DNA of 64,000 nt from Synergistota bacterium (GCA_023450745.1 JAEXGR010000026.1:15511-79510); one strand, 5' to 3'; shown: positions 26,301 through 35,053, counted from the first letter of the stretch. A program made the numbers and translations. The notes: a model not told the origin generated them from the sequence alone.

Positions 26301-28824
26301 GGTGCTGGCGAACGAAAAACTTCGTTTTCAGGCGGAGCGCGACGAACTGACCGGCCTTTACAGCCGCGCGGCGTTCTTTGAAAGGGCCGCGGAGATGATA
26401 GACGTTCACCGCCGGGGCTACTATGTCATCTGTTGTTTTGACATCAACAACTTCAAGGTCATAAACGACCAATACGGCAGCGAAATGGGCGACGCGGTGC
26501 TGAAACAGGTCGCGGATATCTTTACCCATGGATTTGAGGCCGTCGGCGGCATCGTCTGCCGCATCACGGCCGACAAATTCGCGGTGCTTTACCCCGCCAG
26601 CTTTATGGCTTCGGAAAGGCTGGCAAATATCCGCGAGGCGGCCGCCGTTCTCGACGGTTCGCTGCCGCCGATTTCGTTCAGTATCGGCCGCTATCTCGTG
26701 GACGATCCGTCCCTCTCGGTCAGCGCCATGTACGACAGGGCCGCGCTTGCCGAAGCCTCCGTCAAAGGCCGCTTCGACGCCAATATCGCCCAGTACGACG
26801 AGTCGATGCGCGAACGCCTGCTGCGGGAGCAGCGGCTCGTCAACGAGATGAAGCAGGCGCTGGCCAGCCGCCACTTCGAGGTCTGGCTTCAGCCGCAATA
26901 CAATCATTCGTCGGGCGCGCTCATCGGCGCGGAGGCGTTGGTGCGCTGGCGTCACCCCGAATGGGGGCTGGTCTCGCCGGGAGAGTTTATTCCCGTTTTT
27001 GAGCGCAACGGCTTTATCTATGAGCTTGACAAATATGTGTGGGAACAAACCTGTATGATGCTGCGCGGATGGCTCGACGCGGGGCGCTCTCCGCTGCCGG
27101 TGTCGGTGAACGTCTCGCGCTACGACCTTTTTCACGAAGACCTGATAGAGACGCTCACCGGCCTCATCAGCCGTTACGGCATAGCCGTAGACTTGCTGCG
27201 CCTGGAGATCACGGAGTCGGCGTTCGCCAGCTCTACCGACCATATCATCGGCGTCGTCAAGCGCCTGATCGACTATGGCTTCACGGTGGAAATAGATGAT
27301 TTCGGCAGCGGCTACTCCTCGCTGAATACGCTCAAGGACGTTCCCGCGCAAGTCCTGAAGATGGACATGCGTTTTCTGGAGAGCAGCCAAAACTCTGACC
27401 GCGGCGGCAATATTCTCGAATCCGTCGTGCGCATGGCGAAGTGGCTGGGAATGTCCGTCATCGCCGAAGGCGTGGAGGAAAAAGAACAGGCGGATTATCT
27501 GCGCTCCATCGGCTGCGATTACGTCCAGGGCTATCTCTATGCGAGGCCGATGCCGGTAGCGGAATACGAGGCGCTGTCAAAAAACATCGCCGGAACAGAG
27601 GGCCTCTCCGTGATGGAAACCGTGGAAAACCTGGACAACAATCTATTTTGGGACCCGAAATCCATGGATACGCTCATCTTCAACACCTACGTGAGCGGGG
27701 CCTGCGTCTTTGAATGGCACAACGGGAAAATAGAGATATTGCGGGCGAACGAGAAATACGCGCGGGCCATCGGCGGCGAAGCGTGCACGGTCAAGGACGC
27801 GCTGGAGCTTGTCTGGGAGGACCATATGGACCCCGCCGCGGCGCGGGCGACGCGCGGCGCCATTGAGCGCGCGATCGAAACGGGGGACGACGCCACTTAC
27901 GAGGCGGTTTACTTCGGACTCTTCGGCCGCGAGGGAAAGACGTATCTGCGCACGACCTTCCGCGCCATCGCGCGCACCGGAGACCGCTATATGCTTTACG
28001 CTACCAATGAGAATATCACGGCTCAGCGCGAAGCCGAACAGAAAGAGCTGGCGGCTCACGAGCGGCTGCAGGCGATCATGGACAATGTCAGCAGCGGCAT
28101 CACCGCCGTCGTCACGCGCGGCGAGGAAGTGGACTACCTTTTTGTAAATGACCGCTACTATGAGATGTTGGGCTATACCAGAGCGCAGTACGCCGCCGAG
28201 GTCCGCAGCGCCTTTGACCTCATCCACCCCGACGACCGCCGTTGGGTCTTGGAGGCCGTCGAAGGCGTCAACGCTACCGGCAGGCCGTCGGTAATGGAGT
28301 ACCGCGTCATTCGCCGGGACGGGAGCGTGATCTGGGAGAGGAATTCCATTTCCGTCACCAAATTCAACGGCATAGACGCTCCGGTGCAGCTGGGCGTCGC
28401 CATCGACATCACCGCCGAGAGGCTCGCGGAGCAGCGGATACTTACGCTCAACGAAAATCTTAAAAATATGATGAACGATACGCCGGGAGGCTTTGCGCGG
28501 CTGCGCGTGCGGCCGGACGGCGTGTTGGCGGCGGAATACGTCAACGATACGCTCTGCCGTATGCGCGGGATGAGCTATGACGAAATTATGGCCGGCGACG
28601 GCAAAAACGCGACGGATACCATTCATCCGGGCGACCGGGAGCGGGTCGGCGCGGCGGTGGCGGAGATGATTGCCACCGGCGAAACGGGCAACATCCAATA
28701 CAGGCTGAGGCACGGGGGCGGCAAATACATTCCCGTCAACGCCTTTGGCCGCGTATCAAAAAACGAGGCGGGGGAGACCTTCATCAACGTCTATTTCACG
28801 GAAAGTGCCTCGGCCGCGCTTTGA
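23347..28824 (+). CDS. Giant REC-PAS-GGDEF-REC-GGDEF-EAL-PAS cyclic-di-GMP protein
   Basis: An 1825-residue cytoplasmic protein without membrane segments. Order: a receiver-like domain (3-122), about three PAS regions (140-530), GGDEF (540-700, motif GGDEF intact), a second receiver (about 725-850, phosphoacceptor Asp in VVLMDLVMPEMDG), a PAS-like region (865-985), a second GGDEF-like domain (1000-1150) whose motif reads TADKF, an EAL domain (1165-1405) and three more PAS regions to the end. The EAL signature residues are present: AEALVRW, LEITES, DDFGSGYSSL, AEGVE. The first receiver has Asn54 in place of Asp (AILLNVLP), so it cannot be phosphorylated normally. The protein could make cyclic-di-GMP with the first GGDEF and degrade it with EAL, the second GGDEF perhaps binding GTP only. 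It follows the CheB-CheR gene by 141 bp. Confidence 0.92.
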   Translation: MRKKILIVDDKQFSGQPLREMLAGDYEVLEARGGKEALDITGDPSVGVSAILLNVLPKEADGYETLARIRGDADASWAPLIAFAGKDDGEAEAKALALGADDFIVRPYHAAAVKQRLRNVIDRLGSAERTGRRQAADKEPPCAADQLKRLNDGIPGGIALLEATSGGLRLLYCNEGFFGFSGYGREAYQKMIDDDPLCLVLPEDRAGIYEAIGRLRGGGEMFCTYRCFAVDGSLRWFDLKGSVAERRGDTLIINAVQFDVTERKKTEEELRVSAERFRVAAASGDRVIARYDIKSGLYYTNSKTLFSLGFGDTIENVPHVFIERGVVSPECVEDYLAFYERMKSGEKSCSADIALVRETGGYRWLHCDASVIFDGDGSPSQAIIVYTDITEQREKEAVYKKWQQSLRQKAPESYTLFRCNLSKDTSFDSVEGMLLQIRFKKDATTFNTRTLEYAAQYVHPEDRDGYIAALNADTLLANYYRDKRSETIEYRESLPDGVVRWLRLTIELVEYPNSSDVEAYLMYEDIDASKAAEMKVKETAENDPLTGVLNRMAFARKMDQIIQKSKASQHILLMLDIDGFKQLNDTFGHAAGDDALIDIARSLRTVLRHGDLLGRLGGDEFVICLKDVPYEAAVDKKVEQICTLVRRAYSGEVRISASVGIALCPRDGDDFDSLYRRADAALYSVKKSGKDNFAYFNHEMDSIQPFPAEAVAETAAEKTPPAAKRRMLIVDDSVINRAILANIFRNEFTVEMAENGAAALLRLRRFGAGISVVLMDLVMPEMDGFAVMEKMQSSVEMSSIPVIAVSGQDDHEASLRAIKYGAADYVTHPVDPDLIRLRVRSAVSKAENERLRAQNGYLMLQSGEEAKYRTVLESTGTVVIEYDWVNSVFTYDPAISLHIAGKYDDRRLWLILMSDMVADTMDVRAMQEFVHRLANDRERDGGSMTVRLKTASGEKQWFRMNVFKRKDEFQLTSKMLLTYVNVNEEVLANEKLRFQAERDELTGLYSRAAFFERAAEMIDVHRRGYYVICCFDINNFKVINDQYGSEMGDAVLKQVADIFTHGFEAVGGIVCRITADKFAVLYPASFMASERLANIREAAAVLDGSLPPISFSIGRYLVDDPSLSVSAMYDRAALAEASVKGRFDANIAQYDESMRERLLREQRLVNEMKQALASRHFEVWLQPQYNHSSGALIGAEALVRWRHPEWGLVSPGEFIPVFERNGFIYELDKYVWEQTCMMLRGWLDAGRSPLPVSVNVSRYDLFHEDLIETLTGLISRYGIAVDLLRLEITESAFASSTDHIIGVVKRLIDYGFTVEIDDFGSGYSSLNTLKDVPAQVLKMDMRFLESSQNSDRGGNILESVVRMAKWLGMSVIAEGVEEKEQADYLRSIGCDYVQGYLYARPMPVAEYEALSKNIAGTEGLSVMETVENLDNNLFWDPKSMDTLIFNTYVSGACVFEWHNGKIEILRANEKYARAIGGEACTVKDALELVWEDHMDPAAARATRGAIERAIETGDDATYEAVYFGLFGREGKTYLRTTFRAIARTGDRYMLYATNENITAQREAEQKELAAHERLQAIMDNVSSGITAVVTRGEEVDYLFVNDRYYEMLGYTRAQYAAEVRSAFDLIHPDDRRWVLEAVEGVNATGRPSVMEYRVIRRDGSVIWERNSISVTKFNGIDAPVQLGVAIDITAERLAEQRILTLNENLKNMMNDTPGGFARLRVRPDGVLAAEYVNDTLCRMRGMSYDEIMAGDGKNATDTIHPGDRERVGAAVAEMIATGETGNIQYRLRHGGGKYIPVNAFGRVSKNEAGETFINVYFTESASAAL

Positions 28825-28859
28825 CCGCCTTTGCCGCGGATCGTGGGAGGACGGCGAAA

Positions 28860-28894
28860 GAGCCCGCCTGTAAAAGGGCGGGCTCGAATTTTTT
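28860..28894 (+). terminator. Terminator after the cyclic-di-GMP gene
   Basis: GAGCCCGCC (28860-28868) pairs with GGCGGGCTC (28877-28885), followed by six T (28889-28894). It also separates this gene from the convergent ferredoxin gene. Confidence 0.92.
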
Positions 28895-28913
28895 ATGCTA
28901 CGAGAGGAGCCGT

Positions 28914-29159
28914 TTACTCTGCCAGCGGCAGCACTTCTTTGGCGAAGAACGCCGCCGTCTCCTCCGGCTTTACGGAGTAGAACTTGTCGTTTACCGTCAC
29001 GCAGACGCCCTCCTGGCAGCGCCCCATGCAAAAAACGCCGCCGAGGTTTATCTTATCTTTGAGCGCGTGCTCCGCGATCTGAAACTGGAGCCCCTCGACG
29101 ACCTGACGTGAACCCTTTACGTGACATGCGCTTCCGATGCAGACTTTGATCTTTATCAT
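28914..29159 (-). CDS. Thioredoxin-like [2Fe-2S] ferredoxin (NuoE/HydC type)
   Basis: An 81-residue protein with the four cysteines C7, C12, C44 and C48 (VCIGSACHVKGS and FCMGRCQEGV). This is the C-x4-C / C-x3-C arrangement of thioredoxin-like 2Fe-2S domains. These are found as stand-alone proteins or as NuoE-type subunits of electron-bifurcating hydrogenases and formate dehydrogenases. It probably shuttles electrons in the fermentative metabolism. It follows the kinase-like gene by 21 bp and AdhE beyond it, all in one direction, so they may share a transcript. Confidence 0.85.
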   Translation of the reverse strand: MIKIKVCIGSACHVKGSRQVVEGLQFQIAEHALKDKINLGGVFCMGRCQEGVCVTVNDKFYSVKPEETAAFFAKEVLPLAE

Positions 29160-29180
29160 CTTTGTATTACCTGCCTTTTA

Positions 29181-29930
29181 TTATTCGTAGTCGACAACGT
29201 TGACCCAGTAGAGCAGAAATTCGCGCTCCTCCGGCTTGCCCTGCGCGAGCCTCTCGGCGGCGCGCAGCGGTATCCATTTCTGCACCTCCGTTTTGGATGC
29301 GCCGCTCTTTTCACAATAAAGGTCGAGGTAGCGGTCGGCCCCGTCGATCTCGCCGGCGAGCCAGAAGAGGAGGTAGGTGCGCGCCGCGTCCGCCGCGGGA
29401 ACGCCCTGCGCCGCGTGAGACCAGTCGACGATGTAGTCCCGGCCATCGTCAGTGACGATGAGGTTGCTCGGCGCGAAGTCGCCGTGGCATATTTTGTCTC
29501 CGGCGGGCAGGGATTCCAGGCGCATGTGGAGCTCGTAAAGCGTTGCGGAGGGAAGCTCCGCCGCGAACAGGCTGTCGGCGAGGCGGTCCTTAAGCTTTTC
29601 CAGGCCGCGCGCTTTGGCGGCGTTTATTTTCAGCTGCGCCGCGACAAAACGCTCCAGGTATTCGGCGGCCCTTTCCGGAGCTTCGCCCATGAGGCGGTCC
29701 AGGGTTTTGCCCGCGATGAACTCGGAGACGATCGCCCATTTGCCCTCGGCGTTCGTCACCTCCAGCACCTTCGGCACGGGCAGCCCGCTCTCCTCGACCT
29801 TAGCGTGCGTCGCCGCCTCGGAGAGGATTTTCGCCTTTGAGTGGTCCCGGTCGAATAGTTTTATACATTTGTCCCCGTCGCGGAAGACGGTCTTTGATGT
29901 GCGTACCGCAATAATTTTTTCCAGCTTCAT
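29181..29930 (-). CDS. Aminoglycoside-phosphotransferase-family kinase (APH fold)
   Basis: A 249-residue protein with the APH/choline-kinase pattern: IVSEFIAGKTLD (hinge), the catalytic loop KICHGDFAPSNLIV (about residues 150-163) and the metal-binding DYIVDWSHAAQGVPAADAARTYLLF. The family phosphorylates small molecules such as aminoglycosides, choline, homoserine or fructosamines. Nothing here fixes the substrate, and an antibiotic-resistance role should not be assumed. The start has AGGAGGAGG upstream, 15 bp after the AdhE stop, so the gene is probably translated from the adhE transcript. Confidence 0.8.
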   Translation of the reverse strand: MKLEKIIAVRTSKTVFRDGDKCIKLFDRDHSKAKILSEAATHAKVEESGLPVPKVLEVTNAEGKWAIVSEFIAGKTLDRLMGEAPERAAEYLERFVAAQLKINAAKARGLEKLKDRLADSLFAAELPSATLYELHMRLESLPAGDKICHGDFAPSNLIVTDDGRDYIVDWSHAAQGVPAADAARTYLLFWLAGEIDGADRYLDLYCEKSGASKTEVQKWIPLRAAERLAQGKPEEREFLLYWVNVVDYE

Positions 29931-29945
29931 CTTCGTATCCTCCTC

Positions 29946-32561
29946 CTATTTTCCGTAGTAGGCTTTGAGGTACATTTCTTTGATCTCGGAAAGCAGCGGG
30001 TAACGCGGGTTCGCGCCCGTGCACTGGTCGTCGAAGGCCTGCTCCGTCATCTCGTCGAGCGTGGCTAAGAAATCCGCTTCGCCTATGCCGTAATCGCGAA
30101 TCGTTTTTTTGATGCCGACGCGCTCTTTCAGCGCGTTGACGGCAGCAATGAGGCTCTCCAGCTTCTCGCCGTCGTCTTTGCCTTTGAGGCCGAGGTAATC
30201 CGCGACCTCCGCGTAGCGCGCCAGCGTATGGGGATAGGCGTACTGCGGGAAGGTTCCCATCTTCGAGGGGACCTCCTCGGCGTTGAAGCGCAGCACATAT
30301 TCGATCATGAGGGCGTTTGCCACGCCGTGCGGCAGGTGGTGGAAGGCGCCGAGCTTGTGGGCCATCGAGTGGCAGACGCCGAGGAAGGCGTTGGCAAAGG
30401 CCATGCCCGCCATCGTCGCGGCGTTGGCCATTTTTTCACGCGCCACGGGGTCGTGGGGGCCGTCGTCGTAGGCGCGCGGCAGGTATTCGAAGATTGACTT
30501 GAGCGACCTCAGCGCCAGCGCGTCGGTGTATTCCGTCGCGAGCATCGCCGCGTAAGCCTCGAGCGCGTGCGTTACGGCGTCGATGCCGGAGGCGGCGGTC
30601 AGCCCCTTGGGGGCGTTCATCATCATGTCGGCGTCCACGATCGCCATATTCGGCATCAGCTCGTAGTCCGCGAGCGGATACTTGACGCCCGTCTTTTCGT
30701 CGGTGATGACGGCGAAGGGCGTCGCCTCCGAACCGGTGCCGGCGGAGGTCGGCACGGCGATGAAGCAAGCTTTTTCGCCCATCTTCGGGAAGGTGTAGGC
30801 GCGCTTTCTGATATCCATGAAGCGCATCGCCATATCCATGAAATCCGCCTCCGGGTGTTCGTAGAGGACCCACATGATCTTTCCGGCGTCCATCGCGGAG
30901 CCGCCGCCTAAGGCGATGATGCAGTCGGGGCCGAAGGCGCGCATGGCGGCCGCGCCCTCGCGCGCGCAGGCCAGCGTCGGGTCGGGGGCGACGTTGAAGA
31001 AGGTGGTGTGGGCGATGCCCATCTCGTCGAGGCGGTCGGTGATCGCCTTTGTATAGCCGTTGTTATAAAGGAAGGAGTCGGTGACGACGAAGACCCGCTT
31101 CTTGCCCATGACCTCCTTCAGTTCGCGCAGGGCCACCGGCAGGCAGCCTTTCTTGATGTATAGTTTCTGAGGCGCGCGGAACCAGAGCATATTTTCTCTC
31201 CTCTCGGCAACAGTCTTAATATTCAGCAAATGCTTCACGCCGACGTTTTCAGAGACGGAATTTCCGCCCCAAGAACCGCAGCCCAGGGTCAGCGAGGGCG
31301 TGGTCTTGAAATTGTAAACGTCGCCGATGCCGCCGTGCGAAGAGGGCGTATTTACCAGCACGCGCCCCGTCTTCATGCGGGCCTTGAAATAGTCGAGCTT
31401 TTCGCGCTCCGTTACGGCGTTGAGGTAGACGGAGGAGGTGTGGCCGAAGCCGCCGTCGGCGACGAGGCGCTCCGCCTTCGCCACCGCTTCTTTGAAGTCC
31501 GCCGCCCGGTACATCGCCAGCACGGGCGAGAGCTTTTCGTGCGCGAACTCCTCGCTGATCTCCACGCTCTCGACCTCGCCGATAAGGATTTTCGTCTGTT
31601 CGGGGACGGTCACGCCGGCGAGCGCGGCGATCTTACAGGCGCTTTGTCCTACGATATTGGCGTTGAGCGCGCCGTTGACGATGATCGTCTTGCGCACCTG
31701 CTCCGTCTCCGTCTTGTTGAGGAAGAAGCAGCCGCGGCCGGCGAATTCTTTTTTGACCTTGTCGTATATCGCGTCAAGGGCGATGACCGACTGCTCGGAG
31801 GCGCAGATCATGCCGTTGTCGAAGGTCTTGGAGTGGATGATGGAGTTTACCGCGAGCTGGATGTCGGCGCTTTCGTCGATGACGGCGGGGGTGTTGCCGG
31901 CGCCGACGCCGAGCGCCGGTTTGCCGCTCGAGTAGGCGGCCTTCACCATGCCGGGGCCGCCCGTCGCGAGGATGAGGTCCGCCTCCCTCATGACGGTGTT
32001 CGTCATTTCAAGCGAGGGCACGTCCACCCAGGCGATGATGTTCTCCGGCGCGCCGGCGGCGACCGCCGCCTCAAGCACGAGGCGCGCGGCCATGATCGTC
32101 GAGTTCTTTGCCCTCGGGTGCGGGCTGATGACGATGCCGTTGCGCGTCTTGAGCGCGAGCAGCGACTTGAAGATCGCCGTCGAAGTGGGGTTCGTCGTGG
32201 GGATGACCGCGGCGATGACGCCGACGGGCTCCGCCACCTTCTGCGTGCCGAAGGCCCTGTCTTCTTCAATGACGCCGCAGGTCTTCACGTCTTTGTAATA
32301 ATTGTAGATATATTCGGAGGCGAAATGGTTCTTGATCACCTTGTCCTCCACAATGCCCATGCCGGTCTCTTCGACGGCGGCCTTCGCGAGCGGGATGCGC
32401 GCCTTGTTGGCGGCCATCGCGGCGGCGAGAAAGATCTTGTCCACCTGTTCCTGCGTGTAGAGGGCGAACTTGCGCTGCGCCTCGCGTACCTCAGCCATCC
32501 TCGCGTTAAGCGACTCAACGCTGTCGACGATTCGCTCTTTTTTTACTTTTTCCTTTGTCAT
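29946..32561 (-). CDS. adhE: Bifunctional acetaldehyde/alcohol dehydrogenase
   Basis: Reduces acetyl-CoA to acetaldehyde and on to ethanol with NADH. The N-terminal half is a CoA-acylating aldehyde dehydrogenase (catalytic Cys in NGMICASEQSVI; VIPTTNPTSTAIF; SHGGIGDVYN near its end). The C-terminal half is an iron-type alcohol dehydrogenase (GGGSAMDAGKIMW; AGTGSEATPFAVITD; the metal ligands include the H in GVCHSMAHKLGAFHHLPHG). About 870 residues is the normal size for this fusion. ATG at 32561 is preferred because AGGAG is eight bases upstream; a GTG three codons earlier is possible. Enzymes of this family polymerise into spirosomes. It heads a three-gene unit with a kinase-like protein and a ferredoxin. 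Confidence 0.95.
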   Translation of the reverse strand: MTKEKVKKERIVDSVESLNARMAEVREAQRKFALYTQEQVDKIFLAAAMAANKARIPLAKAAVEETGMGIVEDKVIKNHFASEYIYNYYKDVKTCGVIEEDRAFGTQKVAEPVGVIAAVIPTTNPTSTAIFKSLLALKTRNGIVISPHPRAKNSTIMAARLVLEAAVAAGAPENIIAWVDVPSLEMTNTVMREADLILATGGPGMVKAAYSSGKPALGVGAGNTPAVIDESADIQLAVNSIIHSKTFDNGMICASEQSVIALDAIYDKVKKEFAGRGCFFLNKTETEQVRKTIIVNGALNANIVGQSACKIAALAGVTVPEQTKILIGEVESVEISEEFAHEKLSPVLAMYRAADFKEAVAKAERLVADGGFGHTSSVYLNAVTEREKLDYFKARMKTGRVLVNTPSSHGGIGDVYNFKTTPSLTLGCGSWGGNSVSENVGVKHLLNIKTVAERRENMLWFRAPQKLYIKKGCLPVALRELKEVMGKKRVFVVTDSFLYNNGYTKAITDRLDEMGIAHTTFFNVAPDPTLACAREGAAAMRAFGPDCIIALGGGSAMDAGKIMWVLYEHPEADFMDMAMRFMDIRKRAYTFPKMGEKACFIAVPTSAGTGSEATPFAVITDEKTGVKYPLADYELMPNMAIVDADMMMNAPKGLTAASGIDAVTHALEAYAAMLATEYTDALALRSLKSIFEYLPRAYDDGPHDPVAREKMANAATMAGMAFANAFLGVCHSMAHKLGAFHHLPHGVANALMIEYVLRFNAEEVPSKMGTFPQYAYPHTLARYAEVADYLGLKGKDDGEKLESLIAAVNALKERVGIKKTIRDYGIGEADFLATLDEMTEQAFDDQCTGANPRYPLLSEIKEMYLKAYYGK

Positions 32562-33015
32562 TCTTAACACTCCTGTCCGGTTTTACCCAAATAGAAAGTT
32601 ACGCGCTCATTTGAGAACGTGAAAAAGATCTCAAACTCAATGAGTAAATAATAAAAGCGGAGGCCCCTTTTATGAAGGTATGAAAAGAGAATATCGGTAT
32701 GCATATATCGATATATTGTTATCTATATTGGATCATTACAAATAAGCCCCCGCGTTGTCAAGCAATGCTGATTTTTGCCTGGTTTTGCCTGTATTAATGT
32801 TTAGCGTATACTTTTAGCGGTGACTCTTATATCCGCCAGCCTAAGGCATTTTGCCGCCTGAAAACGAAAGCGGCAGACGGGCGGCGTAAACTATATAATG
32901 GAGGCGTCACTGGCCGCCTTTGGCGGCGGTGCAAAAAGCGCCGCCGGGTAGGTAAGACAGCTTGGGAAAAATAACCGTACGTCGCTTAAAATAAAAACAG
33001 AGGGAGTGTTTTACG
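32562..33015. other. Divergent gap between adhE and ptsH, with short inverted repeats
   Basis: No gene is visible. The adhE side carries TTTGAGA (32610-32616) opposed to TCTCAAA (32629-32635) and a hairpin around 32651-32673 (ATAAAAG/CTTTTAT), followed by a very AT-rich stretch (32680-32750) where the adhE promoter probably lies. On the ptsH side TATAAT occurs at 32894-32899 and GC-rich hairpins (GGCCGCC/GGCGGC) follow it. I found no Rex-type operator. Confidence 0.4.
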
Positions 33016-33273
33016 ATGGTGGAATTCAGCTATGTAATCAAAGACCCGGCGGGCATCCACGCGCGTCCGGCGGGGCAGCTCGTCAAAGAGGCGGCGAAAT
33101 TCGCGAGCGGCATCAAAATCGCGAAGGGCGAAAAGCGCGGCGACCTCAAGCGGATATTCTCCGTCATGGGGCTGGGCGCGAAGTGCGGCGAAACGGTGAC
33201 CATCAGCGTCGAGGGCCCCGACGAAGAGGCCGCGGCGCGCGCCGTGGAAGAGTTTCTCAAGGCCAATATGTGA
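33016..33273 (+). CDS. ptsH: PTS phosphocarrier protein HPr
   Basis: An 85-residue HPr. The active-site histidine is in DPAGIHARPAGQLV (His15). The family pattern continues to LKRIFSVMGLGAK and ends EEFLKANM. At position 46, where HPr of Firmicutes has the regulatory Ser (LKSIMGVMSLG), this protein has Arg (LKRIFSVMGLG), so phosphorylation by HPr kinase at that site is not possible. It passes phosphate from Enzyme I, encoded 43 bp downstream, to sugar permeases or regulatory partners; no Enzyme II is in the window. The ribosome-binding site is AGAGGGAG. Confidence 0.95.
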   Translation: MVEFSYVIKDPAGIHARPAGQLVKEAAKFASGIKIAKGEKRGDLKRIFSVMGLGAKCGETVTISVEGPDEEAAARAVEEFLKANM

Positions 33274-33316
33274 GCGGCGGCGCGGGCCCGGACACGCGGA
33301 TAAGGAGTGGGTGAAG

Positions 33317-34948
33317 ATGATCGAGATTACCGGCGTCAGCGTATTTCCCGGAGTGGCGGTGGGGCCGCTTTGTTTCTATCAGCAGGAGCGCCGCCGCCCC
33401 GAGCGCGTGGAGGCGGCTGACCGCGAGGCCGAGCGGGCGCGTTTTGAAAAGGCGCGTCAGGAGGCGGACGGAGAGCTGGAAAGGCTCTACGAGAAGGCGG
33501 TTAAAGAGGCCGGCGAGGCAAGCGCGGCGATCTTCGACATCCACCGCATGATGCTTTCCGACCCCGACTTTGTCGATTCCGTAAGCGGCGTCATCGCCGC
33601 GCAGGGCGTGAGCGCCGAGTACGCTGTGAGCCGCGCGGCGGCGGATTTCGCGCAGATGTTTTCCTCGATGGACGACGCCTATATGAGCGGGCGGGCCGCC
33701 GACGTGGCGGATATCGCCGACCGGGTGATCGCGAAGCTCTCGCCCGGCGGCGCGAAGGGGCCGCAATTTGGCGCGCCCGCCATCCTCGCCGCGCTGGACC
33801 TTTCGCCGAGCGAGACGGTACAGCTGGAAAAGGATAAGGTGCTGGGTTTCGTCACCGCCCGCGGCTCCGAAAACTCCCACACCGCGATCCTCGCGCGCGC
33901 GATGGCGATTCCCGCGGTGGTAAACGCCGGCGAAAGGCTTCTGCCGGAATACGACGGCAGGCTCGCGGCGCTCGACGGCTTCACGGGAACGCTTTATATT
34001 GAGCCGGACGCCAAGACGCTCGCGGCGATGGACAAGAAGCGCGCGGAATATATGCAAAAGCGCGCGCGGCTTGCGGAGCTCAAGGGAGAGCCGAACGTTA
34101 CGCGCGACGGCCGCCGCGTCAAGGTCTTCGCCAACGCCGGCAGCATCGCGGACCTCGCCTTTGCCCTCGAAAACGACGCCGAGGGCGTCGGTCTCTTCCG
34201 CAGCGAGTTTATCTATATGGAGGAGAGTTCTTTTCCCAGCGAGGAGCGGCAGTTCGAGATCTACAGGCAGGCCGTGGAGACGATGGGGGCGAAACAGGTC
34301 GTCATCAGGACGCTCGACATCGGCGCCGACAAGCAGGCCCCCTATTTCGGCCTGCCGCGCGAGCAGAATCCGGCGATGGGCATGAGGGCGATACGCGTCT
34401 GCCTCACGCGCCCGGAGATATTCAAAACGCAGCTGCGCGCGCTCTTTCGCGCCTCGGTCTACGGCAATCTGGCGATCATGTTTCCGATGATAACCTCGCC
34501 GCTTGAGGTGGACGAGGCGCTGGCGATCGCCGCTGAGGTAAAAGAGTCGCTGCGGCGGGAAAAGATCCCCTTCCGCGAGGATGTGAGCGCGGGCGTCATG
34601 ATCGAGACCCCCGCCGCGGTGATGATGAGCGCCGAGCTCGCGGCGCGGGCAGATTTTTTCAGCGTCGGCACCAACGACCTCACGCAGTACGCGCTGGCCG
34701 CCGACAGACAGAACCAGCAGATCGCGCGCTTTTACGACCCGCGCAGCGAGGCGGTGCTGCGGATGATCAAAATCGCCGCCGACAACGCCCACGCCGCCGG
34801 CAAGTGGATCGGCGTCTGCGGCGAGATGGGGGCCGACACCGAACTGACGGAGAGGCTCCTGCGCATGGGAATCGACGAGATCTCCGTCTCCGCCGGCGCG
34901 GTGCTCTCTCTGCGGCAGAAGATTCGCTCGCTCGACCTCTCCCAATAG
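33317..34948 (+). CDS. ptsI: PTS Enzyme I (phosphoenolpyruvate-protein phosphotransferase)
   Basis: Transfers phosphate from PEP to HPr. The N-terminal domain begins IEITGVSVFPGVAVGP. The phospho-His domain has ARGSENSHTAILARAMAIPAVV (active His about residue 188). The C-terminal PEP-binding barrel shows GVGLFRSEFIYM, RTLDIGADKQ, NPAMGMRAIR, MFPMITS, GVMIETPAAV, FSVGTNDLTQYALAADR and IGVCGEMGAD with the catalytic Cys. The length of about 543 is slightly short of the usual 570. ATG at 33317 suits AGGAG at 33303-33307 better than the GTG six bases earlier. It forms an operon with ptsH and ends at a strong terminator. Confidence 0.94.
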   Translation: MIEITGVSVFPGVAVGPLCFYQQERRRPERVEAADREAERARFEKARQEADGELERLYEKAVKEAGEASAAIFDIHRMMLSDPDFVDSVSGVIAAQGVSAEYAVSRAAADFAQMFSSMDDAYMSGRAADVADIADRVIAKLSPGGAKGPQFGAPAILAALDLSPSETVQLEKDKVLGFVTARGSENSHTAILARAMAIPAVVNAGERLLPEYDGRLAALDGFTGTLYIEPDAKTLAAMDKKRAEYMQKRARLAELKGEPNVTRDGRRVKVFANAGSIADLAFALENDAEGVGLFRSEFIYMEESSFPSEERQFEIYRQAVETMGAKQVVIRTLDIGADKQAPYFGLPREQNPAMGMRAIRVCLTRPEIFKTQLRALFRASVYGNLAIMFPMITSPLEVDEALAIAAEVKESLRREKIPFREDVSAGVMIETPAAVMMSAELAARADFFSVGTNDLTQYALAADRQNQQIARFYDPRSEAVLRMIKIAADNAHAAGKWIGVCGEMGADTELTERLLRMGIDEISVSAGAVLSLRQKIRSLDLSQ

Positions 34949-34953
34949 CGGCG

Positions 34954-35001
34954 GCCCCGGCCGGTCTAACGTTCAATATTAAATCGGCCGGGGCGGTTTT
35001 T
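34954..35001 (+). terminator. Terminator of ptsHI
   Basis: GCCCCGGCCG (34954-34963) pairs with CGGCCGGGGC (34985-34994), followed by GGTTTTT. It starts right after the ptsI stop and lies before the convergent PhoU gene. Confidence 0.88.
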
Positions 35002-35053
35002 GACGTCCCGGAGAATTGCCCGTTTCCCTATGGCGAGGGCGCGAAGGGGGAGA

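Noticed and set aside
25741..27390. 549-residue open frame opposite the cyclic-di-GMP gene
   Set aside because: Shadow frame over the second receiver, GGDEF and EAL coding region; composition is typical of antisense of GC-rich DNA.
31230..32567. 445-residue open frame opposite adhE
   Set aside because: Shadow of a GC-rich gene; low-complexity composition, no start signal, and AdhE motifs are complete on the minus strand.
33257..34945. 562-residue open frame opposite ptsI
   Set aside because: Long antisense frames are common opposite GC-rich genes; the protein is rich in Arg/His, matches no family, and Enzyme I motifs on the plus strand are unambiguous.
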